Positions 51,440 to 63,101 of a stretch of DNA of 64,000 nt are shown in pieces. Source of the DNA: Rhipicephalus microplus (Eukaryota; Arthropoda; Arachnida; Ixodida; Ixodidae); contig NC_134710.1 in the NCBI RefSeq assembly GCF_043290135.1, positions 204,560,192-204,624,191 on the forward strand, read 5' to 3'. The notes beneath the pieces are model-generated. The model was given only the letters and a program-made list of their open reading frames with translations, was not told the DNA's origin and ran no database searches. A program made the position numbers and the translations under genes. Numbering within the stretch: the first letter of the stretch is position 1; each line of letters begins with the position of its first letter.

Positions 51440-51838
51440 CTCCTGTTTCCTCCCGAGTACGTACCAACATGCCCAGTATGGTCAACATATATGTACAGTA
51501 CTCACGGATTGAAACAGGAGATTCGTAGCGCGTGGCCGCCAATGCATGTACTGCTGCTCATGGGTGCTCGCGGAACCAGGATGTTGCACTGTTGTATAGA
51601 GTGAGGGCAAAACAGCTAAAGAGCAGGCTTACTCCTTCCGGTCGCTAAAAAGTTGGCATTTAGTTCACAAAGTGCACACTGCCAACGTGGAGCTGCAAGG
51701 CCTGCGCTTTTTTGCGTGCATGCAGCCCGAATTGATGGGGACTGTACGAACCATTTATACTGTGACGCTAGCAGACAACGCTCTCGATCGGCGCCCTTCG
51801 ACGATGGGGCACGTAGGCTGCGCAAGTAAGTAATTGGA
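51440..51838 (+). repeat. Inverted repeat unit, plus copy, ending in a donor-like site
   Basis: Shares with 52290-52660 (minus) the words ACTCACGGATTGAAACAGGA, GCTC(A/G)TGGGTGC, GAACCAG and ACG-CTCTCG in order, over about 330 bp at moderate identity. It ends CTGCGCAAGTAAGT (about 51823-51836), a good splice-donor sequence. No coding frame is shared between the copies. Confidence 0.6.
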
Positions 51839-52289
51839 TACCGCTAAGATGTTGCGCCTGGAATGCGCTCGTTGACATAATGAATAGCTGCACAAAAGCA
51901 TAAGAAGATTTTCAAGCTTTTTGTCACAACGAAAAAGAAAAGCACCAGCCATGGGCCTGTTTCCGTGCAGCAATAAAACAATAACTAAGTACTTTCTAGT
52001 CTCGCCCCAAGCAGGGAATAGTGCGGCTACTTTGCGTGGCAAGCATTTGTAGAGCTGTCGGCCACAGAAGAACGAGCGAGCTTCTCACACTTTTATTCAA
52101 CAATAGGCCGCAGTTTGCCCTAACGACACTAATAAATGATATTATTTCCATGTTGCATGAAGAAAAGCATGCCACACATTTTCTTTTATTCGAGACAGAA
52201 ACCACGAAGTAAACTTTTCATGCTTTCGTGCAGATGTTTATCATGTACACATATGCACACAAGGCGCAATCTACTAACTGAATCCTGCG
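51839..52289. other. Spacer between inverted repeat units
   Basis: About 450 bp; no recognised feature. Confidence 0.4.
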
Positions 52290-52660
52290 TCTTACTTGCA
52301 CAGCATGCGTACTGCAATGCCTAAGCACGCAGAACGAGAGGGTCGTCTGCTGGCGTGGCAATAAAAGTAGTGCGCAGCGGCTAGCCAGTTTGGTAGACAT
52401 GCGAATGTACGTGAGCCTTGCAGCGCTGCCCTGGTAGTGTACACGTGGTGAACTACAGACCGACAATTTGGCAGTCGGAAGCAGTAGCCATGATCCATAG
52501 CTCTTCCCCGTATCCCCATATACCACAACACAAAGACTGGTTCTGCGCGCACCCACGAGTGGCGGCACATGTACCGTCAGCCACACGCTCCGAGTGTCCT
52601 GTTTCAATCCGTGAGTGCTGTATTTCCAAAAGAGCATGAATTCATTCAACAATTTAACTT
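52290..52660 (-). repeat. Inverted repeat unit, minus copy, ending in a donor-like site
   Basis: Reverse-complement partner of 51440-51838. On the minus strand it ends CTGTGCAAGTAAGAC (52288-52302), keeping the donor-like sequence of the partner despite general divergence. Confidence 0.6.
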
Positions 52661-54159
52661 TGCCGTCCAACAAGGCTATTCAAGGCACAATCACACAGAT
52701 TACACTTCTCTGCATGATAGGCCTCTATGTCTTGTGAGCTGTGTTACATAAACACATTCATGGTATTTTCATACATTGTAGTGGGAACATGTTCCAAACA
52801 ATGTGATGAAATATGAGTATGTGCTGCCTGCCAAGAAAAGCTGTCCCTAATTCAGATGATCAAACTCTCAGGCATAATGATTATCTGAGAAGGCTTTGTT
52901 AAAAAGCAATAAATATTTGCATGTTGCACGATGTTAATTAAAACAAGATTGTACTACAACTTAAAAGATTACCACAAATCTGCTCATACATGTGAAAATT
53001 TGAAAATGAGCTGAAACAACAACCCCCGTGACTTCCTTAAACACGAATTCGTCGAATTCTTGCGGCAGAATGTGCACATAGCAAAAGTGTGCTTATTTAT
53101 TTTCATTAAAGTTTTAGACTTCAATGTTGTTTACAGTCCCTTTAAAACGCACAAAAAATGAATGACACTTCTACTTGTAAAAAAAAGATCTTAGTTGAAA
53201 AAATATTTTATTTCCACTAAAAAAATTTAAGGTAAAAGCAATCATCACGACAATAAGCGAAACATGATTATAAGTAAGATTTCCCTGCACACAATTTTAT
53301 GACAGTTCAAACAAAATAGATGTTGATGGAGGAAACTTGAAAAGACCAACAAATCCTATAAGAGGGAATGTCGCTGCAGCCAACTTTCCAACTTATGTGA
53401 TATTTAGCACAGTGTAACACAAAGACCATGAGAGAGGACGCAGCACGTGCCCCAAATTTATATAAAATGGTCAATTGCAACCGAAGCACTGAAAAATACA
53501 GGGTGAGCATCATGCCGTAAACTTTTGCCGTAAACATCATGCCGTAAACTTGTGCTTCCGTGCAATAACTCATTTTGTTTAAAGTGCACCGGTCTCATTC
53601 TTGTGTTATATTGAGATAAATACTACCTAATGTTTAACAAACAATCCTGAATGTTTTTCCTTGTGCAACCTTTTAACAAGAACTCTTGCCTTGCTCAAGA
53701 CAGCAGTGACAAGGAACTGCTGTTCCCATTATCAAGACGCCTCCAAGTGTCACAACGTTGGCTCCGGCAACAGTCCATGTTCAAGGATTACAAAGATGCA
53801 TGTTCCATGTCCAAGGAATACTGCACTGAAGTGCAGGACATAGGCTTCCCACACCTAAGCAAAAAGACAATGTATGATATACCTCAATAGGTGCTATGTG
53901 TCCGAAATATCACTCTGTGGAAACAAAAAGAAATGCCTACCACTTAATAAGGCTCGTTAGGGCTTGCAGGAAGACCGCTCCCATCGCGCACTGCAACCTG
54001 TCCTCTGTGTCGGAACCATGAACAGCTGCCATCGCTGATACATACATAAAAGATACCACAAAATATTACTTTCACACACAACAAACGTTATATCACACAC
54101 AGATAGCGAGTACCAAACATGTCTTAGCAAAGTGTATACTGATACATTAACCGTAGCTG
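52661..54159. other. No recognised gene; weak exon candidate
   Basis: On the minus strand, 53946-54033 has an acceptor-like GTATGTATCAG followed by a short frame starting MAAVHGSDTEDRLQ that ends at TAG. The peptide is not recognised. The rest is AT-rich. Confidence 0.28.
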
Positions 54160-54360
54160 TGGTATTGCACGTACGCGTCCGCTTCAGCTATGGGAGGTGC
54201 GGGGTTCGATTCCAGTGCCAGCCAGCTACCTACCGGTAGCTAAACAGGGTACAAGTACAAGTGGGCTTCGAGGGGCTTTGACGCGTCGCCCCAGTGGTGA
54301 AGCTTACTCTGCCTGGAGGACTCTCAATTCGTTGCGCGGGACCCGGTATACTGATATATT
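54160..54360 (+). repeat. Possible tRNA-like dispersed repeat
   Basis: GCGGGGTTCGATTCC (about 54191) is a perfect B box, preceded by TATTGCACGTACGCGTCCGC where the anticodon region of a tRNA-like head would be. No acceptor stem is evident. The ~130 bp that follow are GC-rich (CGACGCGTCGCCCC-like) with no coding. Confidence 0.4.
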
Positions 54361-55580
54361 AAAGGGTATATGCTTGAATAAAAGTATCATGGCACAATCA
54401 AAACAAGCAATATTGGACTAGCCTCTTCTTGCTGACAATTGACAGAGTGCCAATGAATGTTGCGCATTCAAAAAACTACGTAATAACACTATGCAGAGAA
54501 TGCACACGTGTGTGGGTGATGTAAATGATGAAAACAATATTTGCAAAGAGTGCATGGTTTATGCGCACATGGCGTGTGTAAGAACGAGCCATATATATTG
54601 TATTTCATCATAAATGTAAGCTACTCAGGAAACAAACTGTTGGTACTTTGAAGCAAATTACCATGTAGTTTCAATTTTGTTCACACAAGCTATCTGTAGG
54701 ATTTTTTTATTACATAAGCCCTTCACAAAAATATTAATATTCTGAAACTCTCTGTCAACATCTGGAAACATAGGAATAAGATCTTTTTGTTTCTAATTTA
54801 CTGCCTCACAAAATAAAATAAATACTAAATCCTTAAATGCTACACATAGGTTATACATCCTCGTCACACAAGCAAGTAGGCAATATCACTACAACACTGA
54901 TGTAAAAAAGAAAGCACGGAAATACACTTGAAGCACCTGGTATGCTTCAAGGAGAAAACAAAGATTTATATAGCTAACAAAAGTTCACACAAATATTGCA
55001 ACACAGGGTGTCATATGTTAGCTTAATTACCTAAATTGAATTCCCATATTCTTCTACTAGCACTCGATATCAACATATCTTCAATGTAGGAGTGTACTAT
55101 TAGTTTCAGCACATAATGTAGATTACTGAAATACGTATACTTCAAGTAAGCTCTCTTAAAATATTTATGAGGCAGCTGGGGTGAAATTCTAATCATTGAG
55201 AAATTACATGGATTTCTGGCACAAGGATTCAAAGCGCATCCATGAAAACATTCGTGTGTGCTTGACAGGGTTGTGCGTTTTTCTATCTACGTGCCCAGTC
55301 GTGTGATTGTTTTGCGCGTAAAAACGCACAGACTATCGAGTTGGGTGAACGTGAACTGCGCTCCCAACACCAGTATGTTAAAAAGCAGACACTTTTACAG
55401 GGCGACAAGGGATCAAAGGATAATCACGTGCAGTAAACAGCCAAGGAATGACAGCGCGACAAGAGGTTCGCATGACCGAACGATAGATCACGTAGCGCAA
55501 CGCGATTCTAAAACGTGCAATCAACGCACACAGCGACTGTTTCTTACGGTGATATAAAATAAGCCACCTCAAAACATACC
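54361..55580. other. No recognisable feature
   Basis: AT-rich, unique-looking; possibly intronic if the exon candidate at 55581 is real. Confidence 0.35.
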
Positions 55581-55655
55581 TGCCTATCGGGTCTCTGGTT
55601 CGTCATCCCCGCTGTGCTAAGAAGCCGCCCGGGCCATCGCTTCCTGCATACCATT
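55581..55655 (-). CDS. Candidate 5' coding exon of a host gene
   Basis: On the minus strand ATG at about 55653-55655 opens a 25-codon frame (MVCRKRWPGRLLSTAGMTNQ...) that ends at a donor-like CAG/GTATGT. The surrounding 55600-56000 is GC/CpG-richer than its neighbours, as expected for a promoter and first exon. The peptide is unrecognised. Confidence 0.22.
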
Positions 55656-57072
55656 TGTCACGCAATGAAGTAACCCAGCTACGTAGTTCAGCGACTTTCT
55701 TCAACTTACCAAAGTTTTGGCATAGGCTGTGCACTCTTCAGTCGCCCGTCAAAAAGCTCACGCTCTCGCATAACATCAGTCACTGCTTGTCAAACCAGGA
55801 GTTGAGCATTGTCTTCGGAAGCACACTCGACATTGAATCACGCGATCGACACGAGGAATCGATAAATGGAGGAAGAAATCACTTTTCAGAGTGAACACGA
55901 AGGCGCGCGTCCGATGTGGCTGTTTGAAGGAGGCAACGTACGGCGAGTCTTCGTCCGCCACTCGATCAAAACAGCAGAACTTCCCGACACGCGGAAACTA
56001 TCCCGTAGACAAATTCCAAAGGAGCATCAGTATACAATTCAGGCAATATCTATCAACATGGCAAATATGTAACCGCGGACTTGCTGCACATGTTTTTGCG
56101 TGATGCTGGTGGTGAGCCCGCAGTAAACGAGGCCTGTTGCAACTGCTGATTTACAAGCTTAACCAAAATAAGTGTGTAGGTGGCAGAACTAACAAACCAT
56201 TAAATAAATATTTCAAAATAACAATCAAGTGTATTTGTAACTTTTCAAGCCAGATGAAGCCTTCTTAATAATTAGTTTGCAATATTTGTAGTTATGCAGT
56301 TGTTTGTATTTTGTTTTGCATAGCAAAAAAAAGGTTTCAAAACTCATGTCAAAAGCAATAGCCATCTGTGAGTCTCTGCAACACGATGCCAATAAGTACA
56401 GATCTCAAGGGCAATGCTTTTGCAGCAGCGGTTTTGTTCGTGTGCAGAAAAGAATGAATGGCATGCATTCCTGCTCTACAGAGAACAAAGTATGTGACCG
56501 GGTGTCTGTTCCTTTACGTCTCTACGCAGTGTTGTTCTGTACACTGTAGATTCGCTGGTGGTTTTGGTGCGCTGTTCTGTACATTCTAGTACACTGTAGC
56601 TAAGGGTTGGCACACCGAGTCTGTTACCCCTTTCTGCCCTCCCCGCTCCCCACTCCTTTCGGGCGATTTTTTTTTTTTGGCGTGGTATACATAGAGCAAA
56701 ATGACTATTCGCCTGCTCCCCCCCCCCCCCCGCCCTTCCCCCAGATCAACGAGGGATTTCTTTCCTTACCCTCCCTAGTTTTTTTTATCTACGCCGCTGT
56801 CTCTACGTCACAGCTAGCGTTATGACAGCAAAACAGTGGCGGGGTGAGAGGCATGAATGCGCATTAAAACTTCTCTCTTCCACTCCATCACGCCTTCGCT
56901 CTCCACCACTTACGGGTGGCGGGGAAGGGGCAGAGGGGCACACATTTAGTAGCTGCTGCTCCCAGTCATATTTTTGTTGTAAAAGTATGACTAATATTTA
57001 AATATTCTTTCATATACTCACTACAACGATACGATGAGTTTATCTCCTGTGCTGCCCTCGGTATCCACTGAG
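55656..57072. other. GC-richer block then unrecognised sequence
   Basis: 55656-56000 is relatively CpG-rich. On the plus strand an ATG at 55866 opens an acidic frame (MEEEITFQSEHEGARP...) of 68 codons and on the minus strand an ATG at 55961 opens MADEDSPYVASF...; neither is recognised. C/T-rich runs lie at 56718-56745. Confidence 0.3.
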
Positions 57073-57155
57073 CCCCACCTTGGTGGTCTAGAGGCTAAGG
57101 TACTTGGCAGCAAACCCGCAGGTCTTGGGATTGAATCCCGGCTGCGGGTTTGTGT
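57073..57155 (+). mobile_element. Ruka-like SINE, head only
   Basis: GGTGGTCTAGAGGCTAAGG and B box GGATTGAATCCC are present; sequence diverges after GGCTGCGGGTTTG, so the body and tail are missing. Confidence 0.75.
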
Positions 57156-57503
57156 AAAGTAAAACCGTGTAAAGTAAAATAAATCATAAAGAGAATTGTT
57201 GGTGGTGGGAAGTTTCGTACGTTGCCATGTTTACCAGTCAAGTATCTTCCCTACTGGGCAAAACGCCACGCTTACAGTTAACGAATATCACCATATCAAG
57301 CTTTGTTGACATGATTTTGTCGTTGTAATATAAAAGCTGTTTCGTAAACATATAAACCGACGCAAAGCATTGTGCATGCATATAAAAAGAATTTCGAAAT
57401 TACGATGATGTAATATCAAGCGCGCCATACAACCTATCCGATTTGGTGATCAGGGAACACACCTTGCCTTGGGGTCTTCTTCATTCAGTGACTGAAGCAA
57501 TGA
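57156..57503. other. No recognisable feature
   Basis: Spacer between SINE copies. Confidence 0.4.
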
Positions 57504-57740
57504 AGCCCCGCCGCGATGTTCTAGTGGTTAAGGTACTCAGCCGCTGACCCGCAGGTCGCGGGATCAAATCCCGAATGTGGCGGCTGCATTTTCGATGGCG
57601 GGGGAAATGCTGTAGGCCCGCGTGCTCAGATTTGGTTAAAGAATCCCAGGTGGTCGAAATATCCGGAGCCCTCCACTACGGCGCCTCTCGTAATCGTAAC
57701 GTGGTTTTGGGACGTTAAACCCCACAAATCAATCAATCAT
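57504..57740 (+). mobile_element. Ruka-like SINE
   Basis: Plus-strand copy: head GTTCTAGTGGTTAAGGTAC, B box GGATCAAATCCC, body CCCAGGTGGTCGAAATATCC with a small deletion in the GTGCACGTTAAAG segment, and tail TTTTGGGACGTTAAACCCC followed by AATCAATCAATC. Confidence 0.9.
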
Positions 57741-57999
57741 CGGTGTCCACTGATCGGATTATGGAACCATCCCCCTTCGTGCAAATGTCAAATTGGCACG
57801 TCTATGCAACTGTATGGGGTACCGCTTCAGCGTAAGCGATCGACGCTATGCTTGTTAGATTTAAATATATATTCAAAATTTATGCGCGCAAGGTGGTGGA
57901 AAGCACCCCTGAATGCCCCTGTAAAGTTCGCCTCCACATCGCACTTCTGGCACAAATATCTCATCATCATTAATATTATTATTAATAATAATAATAGTA
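57741..57999. other. No recognisable feature
   Basis: Short unique stretch leading into the (ATT)n tract. Confidence 0.35.
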
Positions 58000-58000
58000 A

Positions 58001-58001
<1 letters not shown>

Positions 58002-58084
<83 letters not shown>
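58002..58084. repeat. (ATT)n microsatellite
   Basis: About 27 trinucleotide units, preceded by an impure AAT/ATT stretch from 57969. Confidence 0.95.
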
Positions 58085-58574
58085 CATAAATGGTTATTGT
58101 TGTTTTTTAGATGCACGTACAATCTTATAATTATTTTGGCCATGCTACATGAATAAGCAAATAATAAATAATTTATTACTAATGAAATCGCAAGCCTTAC
58201 ATGCCTCATTAAAAGTAAAATTTGACCGTTGGCAGCGTCTCGGATCCTGCAATGTAGGGAACGATAGATGCATGCAAAAAGTAATCACCACGAGATGACG
58301 TGTCATTATAGCGCCACATGATAAAGGCATTACATCGCACACAATCCCATCATAGCTTGTCCAAAGCCTGGCTGACTGATTGTCTACGCAAAACGGTGTC
58401 ATTAACCGTGGAGGCAATGCATAACCACATTAGTTGCCACAATGCCATAACCACAATGCATAACCACAAGTTTTTGAAGGGCGGCAGGATGAACACATCA
58501 ACTGATTGGAAAAAAGAAAGAGATGGCTATCGCTTTCGAGTTGTCTTACGTGAAATAATGCCAAAGAGACCCAG

Positions 58575-58576
<2 letters not shown>
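58085..58576. other. No recognisable feature
   Basis: Contains a small duplication of GCATAACCACA-like words at 58419-58466; otherwise unique. Confidence 0.35.

Positions 58577-58650
<74 letters not shown>
58577..58650. repeat. (TTA)n microsatellite
   Basis: About 24 uninterrupted trinucleotide units. Confidence 0.95.
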
Positions 58651-58825
58651 GCTCTTATGGTCTAGCTAATTTACACTTAAGCATGTGTACGAAGACATTC
58701 CCTTCATGTCGATGTTATAATTACTGAAACATGGTCGAAAAATCTAAGGGAATACAAACTGTTTAGTGTTTTAGATTTCCGAAAGACAACATGTACGTGA
58801 ATGTCGAGATCAGCAAGTAATTGAA

Positions 58826-58935
58826 TTAGACTTAATGCACGTTAAGAAATCACAGATCGCCGAATTTTTGAAGCACTCCGCTACGGCGTTCTTTATTAAC
58901 ATATAGTGGTTTTGGGATCTAGAATTCCTGCGATT
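58826..58935 (+). mobile_element. Ruka-like SINE, 3' fragment, highly diverged
   Basis: GACTTAATGCACGTTAAG, CCGCTACGGCGTTCTTTAT and ATATAGTGGTTTTGGGA align with the 3' half of the SINE. Head and tail are missing. Confidence 0.6.
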
Positions 58936-59639
58936 ATTACATTTAGTAGTAAGAAATTGAGTTTTTTTTGGGATCTAAAAGATTAACGAAATTTGTTTTT
59001 CATTGTGATGTGTTTTGACATTAGGACACGCACTGGAAGGTCTGCGTTCTTTGATCATCAGAAATCCTGGTGCATGTTATCATCTGAGTCTCTATTGCAC
59101 ACCTGATGCTAAAAAACATTAGGCTTCGCACGTCTAATGTCAATCTAGTGACTCATTAGGTGTGCATTAGCTGCACATTAGACTCTCAAAATTCATTTTT
59201 ATCAGGGAAGGAACCTTTATGCGCACGCATTTGCTTTATCGTAAAGGTAAATTCACATGCATCAGCAGATATGGCCTCCATATCAGCTGTGTTACAGTTA
59301 CTTGGGTTGCCGTGGGGTAGATGGGAAATGAAGCCAGAATTGAAACCAAAAGTAACGAAATTATCCGTGCCAAGTGGTGTATTGGCAAAGTTGTGACCAA
59401 ATCAAACAAAAGCTTTCTTGTGACGAGGACGTAATTAATATACACTATGTATGATTGTCAATGACGAAAACATATTATCATTGCGAATTTAAGGAGCTTG
59501 CTTACCAAGCTTCTTAGGCTCGTGTCCTGTCCGGTGGCGTCAACGTGTACAACAGTGTTTCCAGTGTACACTTCTCCAGCCGCCACTCTGGTCACGTCTC
59601 CTGTTATTCCAACAATTAGATGCCGCGTCACCACTCAAG
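58936..59639. other. Unrecognised; CATTAG-rich segment
   Basis: 59100-59180 contains repeated CATTAG/CTAATG words, reminiscent of the leader of the 49.26 kb minisatellite. Otherwise no feature. Confidence 0.35.
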
Positions 59640-59705
59640 GCACCAATATCTAAGATAGGTAGAGTCCAGGGCATAAATAGACGTAGCCACGAGCGCCGAG
59701 CCTAT

Positions 59706-60161
59706 TCAGACATAGGGTATATTAACATGCAGGGTAGTAGGAACAGGCTGAAGTGGGAAGAGACAGAAGAACAGCTAAGGGAAGAGAGGCCGATGGTATA
59801 CGGTTTTGTAGAAACATATCTCAGGGACATGGAACAACCTCTAAACAATCCGGACTACGCGTGGGAATATTGTAATAGAACAGAAGGCAGCAGAAAGGGG
59901 GGTGGTATTGCGGCCTTCATTCATAAAAGTACAGACTGGCAAAGGGTCAAGCAGGAGTGCAAGGAACATTTATGGTTAAAAGGGAAAGTGGCAGGTCAAA
60001 TGACACTCCTTGGTTTCGTGTACTTTTGGACGGGAGAAAAGGCCAGAGAGGAAAACCAGGCAATGGCAGAGTGTATATCAAAGGACATTCAGGAGTTAGG
60101 AAGAGAGTTCCAGATAAATTCCCCAAGGAGGCATGACTGCGCACATAGAAGATATAGATGA
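59706..60161 (+). pseudogene. LINE endonuclease domain, N-terminal part
   Basis: The frame includes INMQGSRNRLKWEETEEQL and VYGFVETYLRDMEQP, where 'VETY' holds the usual catalytic glutamate strand. KGGGIAAFIHKSTDW, TLLGFVYFW and MAECISKDIQELG follow in the normal order of LINE endonucleases. A frameshift near 60125-60150 moves the remainder into the next frame. The expected GDFN block falls at this break and is not readable. Confidence 0.78.
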
Positions 60162-61275
60162 GTATACCGACCCGACAGGCAAAATGATCATGGATATGCG
60201 TGAAAGGCTTGATTTGATCATATGCAACAGTACCGAGAAGTGTGAAGGGCAAATAATATGGGAGGTAGGAAGGCTGCAGACGACGATAGATTATGCACTG
60301 ATGTCACATAGGATGTATGATAAGCTTAGGGGAATGCACATAGATGAAGGTGGCCCCGGAAGTCTGGGTACTGATCACAAACGTATCAAGCTAAGTTTTG
60401 TAAGAGCAGTGAAAGTGAAAGGGAGACAAGATGAGCAACTACAGGAAAACTTTTATCCAGAAAGGCAAATTAAAATAGCCACTAAACAACTTGAGAAAGT
60501 AATCACGGAGGATAATAGGACAGTGTGGACATGCACGAATCTAATTAGAATCTTTGAGCTAGAGCTTGCTAAGACGCGTGACAAGTCACCCCAGAAAAGA
60601 AGACACAAACCCAAAAGTTGGTGGGATGAGGAAGTTAAGAGAGCCATAGCAAAACGTCAGGAAGCCTCTAGGGAACACAGACATGCTAAGCAGCGGGGTG
60701 AACCGACAGATGATGTTAAAAGAAAATGGGAAACCTTTCGAAGCTGTAGAAGGGATGCATCAGTTCTGATCAATGAAAAGATTGAAAGAAAGGGAGCTCA
60801 GTGGCTGGCAGAAGTACATAAAAAAGATAGAAAGGCACCTGTGAAATTTTGGAACCATCTAAACTCCCTAAGAAATGAGACGAGCCTAGAGCAGAGTTTT
60901 ATAACTACAGCCCAAGGTGCTAGGCTAAAAGGGGACGAAGCTATTGAATATATAATAACAAGGGTGACAGAAAAATTTCAACAAAGAAGTACCTTATGCA
61001 CCACAATAGACAAGGACGAGTCAAGTGGTGCATTGGCTCCATTTTCACAACGAGAGTGGGAAAGGGCGGAAAAAAGGGTTCCTAGTCGTACATCCACAGA
61101 CCCAGATGGCATTCCAATTATGCTGATAAAGACATTAGGTCCGAAGTCTAAGCAGGCTTTGAGAGAGGCAGTGAGCAAAATAATAATCGATGGTGAACTT
61201 CCCGATGGATGGAAACTTAGCAGGATGAGCATGACCTATAAAGGAAAGGTGGACAAAGCTGACATAAACAACTAG
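60133..61275 (+). pseudogene. LINE endonuclease C-terminus, linker and RT start, ended by in-frame TAG
   Basis: 380 codons. It opens with the end of the endonuclease: LDLIICNSTEKCEGQIIWEV, then TIDYALMSHRMYDKL and GTDHKRIKL, the last corresponding to the SDH block. A basic linker follows (KPKSWWDEEVKRAIAKRQ). RT begins with SRTSTDPDGIPIMLIKTLG and ELPDGWKLSRMSMTYKGK. The frame ends in DINN-TAG at 61273-61275, where related elements have NYRPI; the reading frame continues unchanged after it, so this is a simple nonsense mutation. Confidence 0.82.
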
Positions 61276-61713
61276 CGTCCTATAACAGTGACATCAGTGG
61301 TCTGCAGGCTGGCGATGAAGATTATAAAGGAAAGACTGCAGGCATGGATAGAGGATGAGGGGGTGCTGGGGAAACTGCAGAATGGGTTTCGGAAACACAA
61401 GAGGTTGGAAGAGAATCTGTTCTCACTGACGCAGTGCATCGAAACAGCAGAAAAGGAACACAGGCCCCTGTGGCTAGCATTCTTGGATAACAAGGGAGCG
61501 TACGATAGCGTGGTTCAAGAGGAATTGTGGGGAATACTGGACACACTAGGCGTGGATCATGTAGTCAATAATCTTTTAAAGGGTATCTATAAAGGTAACA
61601 AGGTAGTTATAAAGTGGGAAAAAGAGGTATCCAAGCCTGCAGAGGTAAAACGGGGGCTTAGGCAGGGTTGTCCCTTGTCACCCTTATTATTCATGATGTA
61701 CCTACAAGGATAA
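61276..61713 (+). pseudogene. LINE reverse transcriptase palm region
   Basis: Same frame as the preceding segment. RPITVTSVVCRLAMKI, GFRKHKRLEENLFSLTQCIE and LWLAFLDNKGAYDSV (motif A with the catalytic aspartate). Then LKGIYKGNKVVIKW and VKRGLRQGCPLSPLLFMMYL (motif B). A frameshift near 61705 ends it just before motif C. Confidence 0.85.
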
Positions 61714-61982
61714 GAGGCCAAATTAGAGTGAATTGGACTGGACTTCACCTCTCTTTAGTCAAACAAGGAAAACTTATTGATCAGGCACTACCAGCTATAA
61801 TGTACGCAGATTATATAGTGCTAATGGCCAACAACAAGGAAGATTTGCAGAGATTGATGGACATCTGTGGTAATGAGGGAGATAGGGTAGATTTTAGATT
61901 CAGTAAGGAAAAATCAGCAGTCATGATTTTTAATGACAACGAATGTAGTGAGCTTAGAATACAGGGGTCACGCCATAGATAA
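61714..61982 (+). pseudogene. LINE RT motif C segment with altered catalytic box
   Basis: The frame from about 61668 continues with LPAIMYADYIVLMANNKEDL: the catalytic box is YADY where YADD is expected, so the second aspartate is lost. Next come LMDICGNEGDRVDF and KSAVMIFNDNE. A frameshift near 61975 follows. Confidence 0.8.
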
Positions 61983-62500
61983 CAGATAAATACAAATATC
62001 TGGGCGTATGGATAAGCAATTGGACCGAGTACCTGAGGGAACACGAAATATACGTGACAACTAAAGGTAACAGGAATGCAGCAGTAATGAAAAATAGGGC
62101 ACTGTGGAATTACAATAGGTATGATGTTGCGAGAGGAATATGGAAAGGGGTCATGGTTCCTGGGCTGACGTTCGGCAATGTGGTCTTGTGCATGAGATCA
62201 GAAGTTCAAGCAAGATTAGAAATTAAGCAACATGAAATAGGTAGGCTTGCTTTAGGAGCTCACGGGAATACACCAAATCAGGGAGTACGAGGTGATATGG
62301 GATGGACATCATTTGAGGGCAGCGAAGCTAGCAGCAAGATGAAATTTGAGAAGCGATTGAGAGAAATGGGGGAGGAGCGTTCGGCTAGGAAGGTTTTCAA
62401 CTACTTGTACATGAAGAATGTCGATACAAAAAGGAGGAAGCGAACCAGGAAATTGACTGGTAAATACTTAGAAAACAGCAGGTGGCCAAACCAAAAAAAA
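61983..62500 (+). pseudogene. LINE RT thumb / connection segment
   Basis: After YKYLGVWIS-like sequence (61993) the frame 62054-62524 has NRNAAVMKNRALWNYNRYDV, GVMVPGLTFGNVVLC, IKQHEIGRLALGAHG and GDMGWTSFEGSEASSKM, then RKVFNYLYMKNVDTKRRKRT. This is the conserved post-RT region of this tick LINE group. The frame drifts near 62490 at an A-run. Confidence 0.8.
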
Positions 62501-62900
62501 AACTATCGGTTAAGAAGAAAGTGAAGGAAACGGAGACTGACATGTGGAGAATGGGCATGATTAAGAAGTCTGCCCTAGAGAGCCATCGAACTTTTAAGCA
62601 GGAAAATGTCAAGGAGAGGTTCTATGATAATACTCGGGGTAGTTCTCTACTGTTTGAGGCCAGGACGGGAGTACTGCGAACCAACACATATCGGGCCAAG
62701 TACGAAGGGGTAGACACAGTTTGCAGTGCGTGTGGAGAGGAAGAAAAACTGCCGAACACTCTATAATGTTCTGTAAAGGGCTTCACCCTATAGTTCAGGG
62801 TGATGGCGCAGAGCTTTTCAAAGCACTGGGGTTTAGGGACCGGGAGGGCAAAGTATAGTTCAAGCGGGTAGACTTAACTAGAAGGAGGTTATCTGATTGC
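62482..62900 (+). pseudogene. LINE C-terminal Cys-rich end
   Basis: The frame 62482-62766 ends with EARTGVLRTNTYRAKYEG and VCSACGEEEKLPNT, the CxxC half of a C-terminal zinc motif. Its His/Cys partner (expected next) lies in another frame after a small indel near 62760; TLIVQGDGAELFKALGF-like sequence continues to about 62860. The motif probably helps RNA binding in the intact protein. Confidence 0.7.
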
Positions 62901-63058
62901 TGGCTAAAGTCAAGGCACGGGTGAAAATTAAACTCTTCACTGCAGAGTACGAATCCTCAAACTCACTTTTTAAAGAAAAAAAATAAATCTAGTTTTTGGT
63001 TCATTAAGTATTACGGCTTGGTGGCGCTATAGCCACCGCGCGATCTAAAGGGTACAGC

Positions 63059-63101
63059 CATATCCATCCATCCATCCATCCATTCATCCATCCATCCATC
63101 G
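63059..63101. repeat. (ATCC)n tail
   Basis: About ten ATCC units with one ATTC variant, directly after AAAGGGTACAGCCAT. I read it as the 3' tail of the LINE. Confidence 0.85.

Larger units (their letters stand above)
59640..63101 (+). mobile_element. Non-LTR retrotransposon (LINE) with (ATCC)n tail, lightly damaged
   Basis: About 3.46 kb on the plus strand: endonuclease, linker, RT, and a C-terminal Cys-rich piece, then a 3' UTR and an (ATCC)n tail (63059-63101). The coding sequence is broken by a few frameshifts and one in-frame TAG, so this is the youngest-looking LINE of the window. Proteins of this type are common in tick genomes. I place it in the CR1/L2-I-Jockey assemblage without a firm clade. 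No TSD was identified. Confidence 0.85.
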
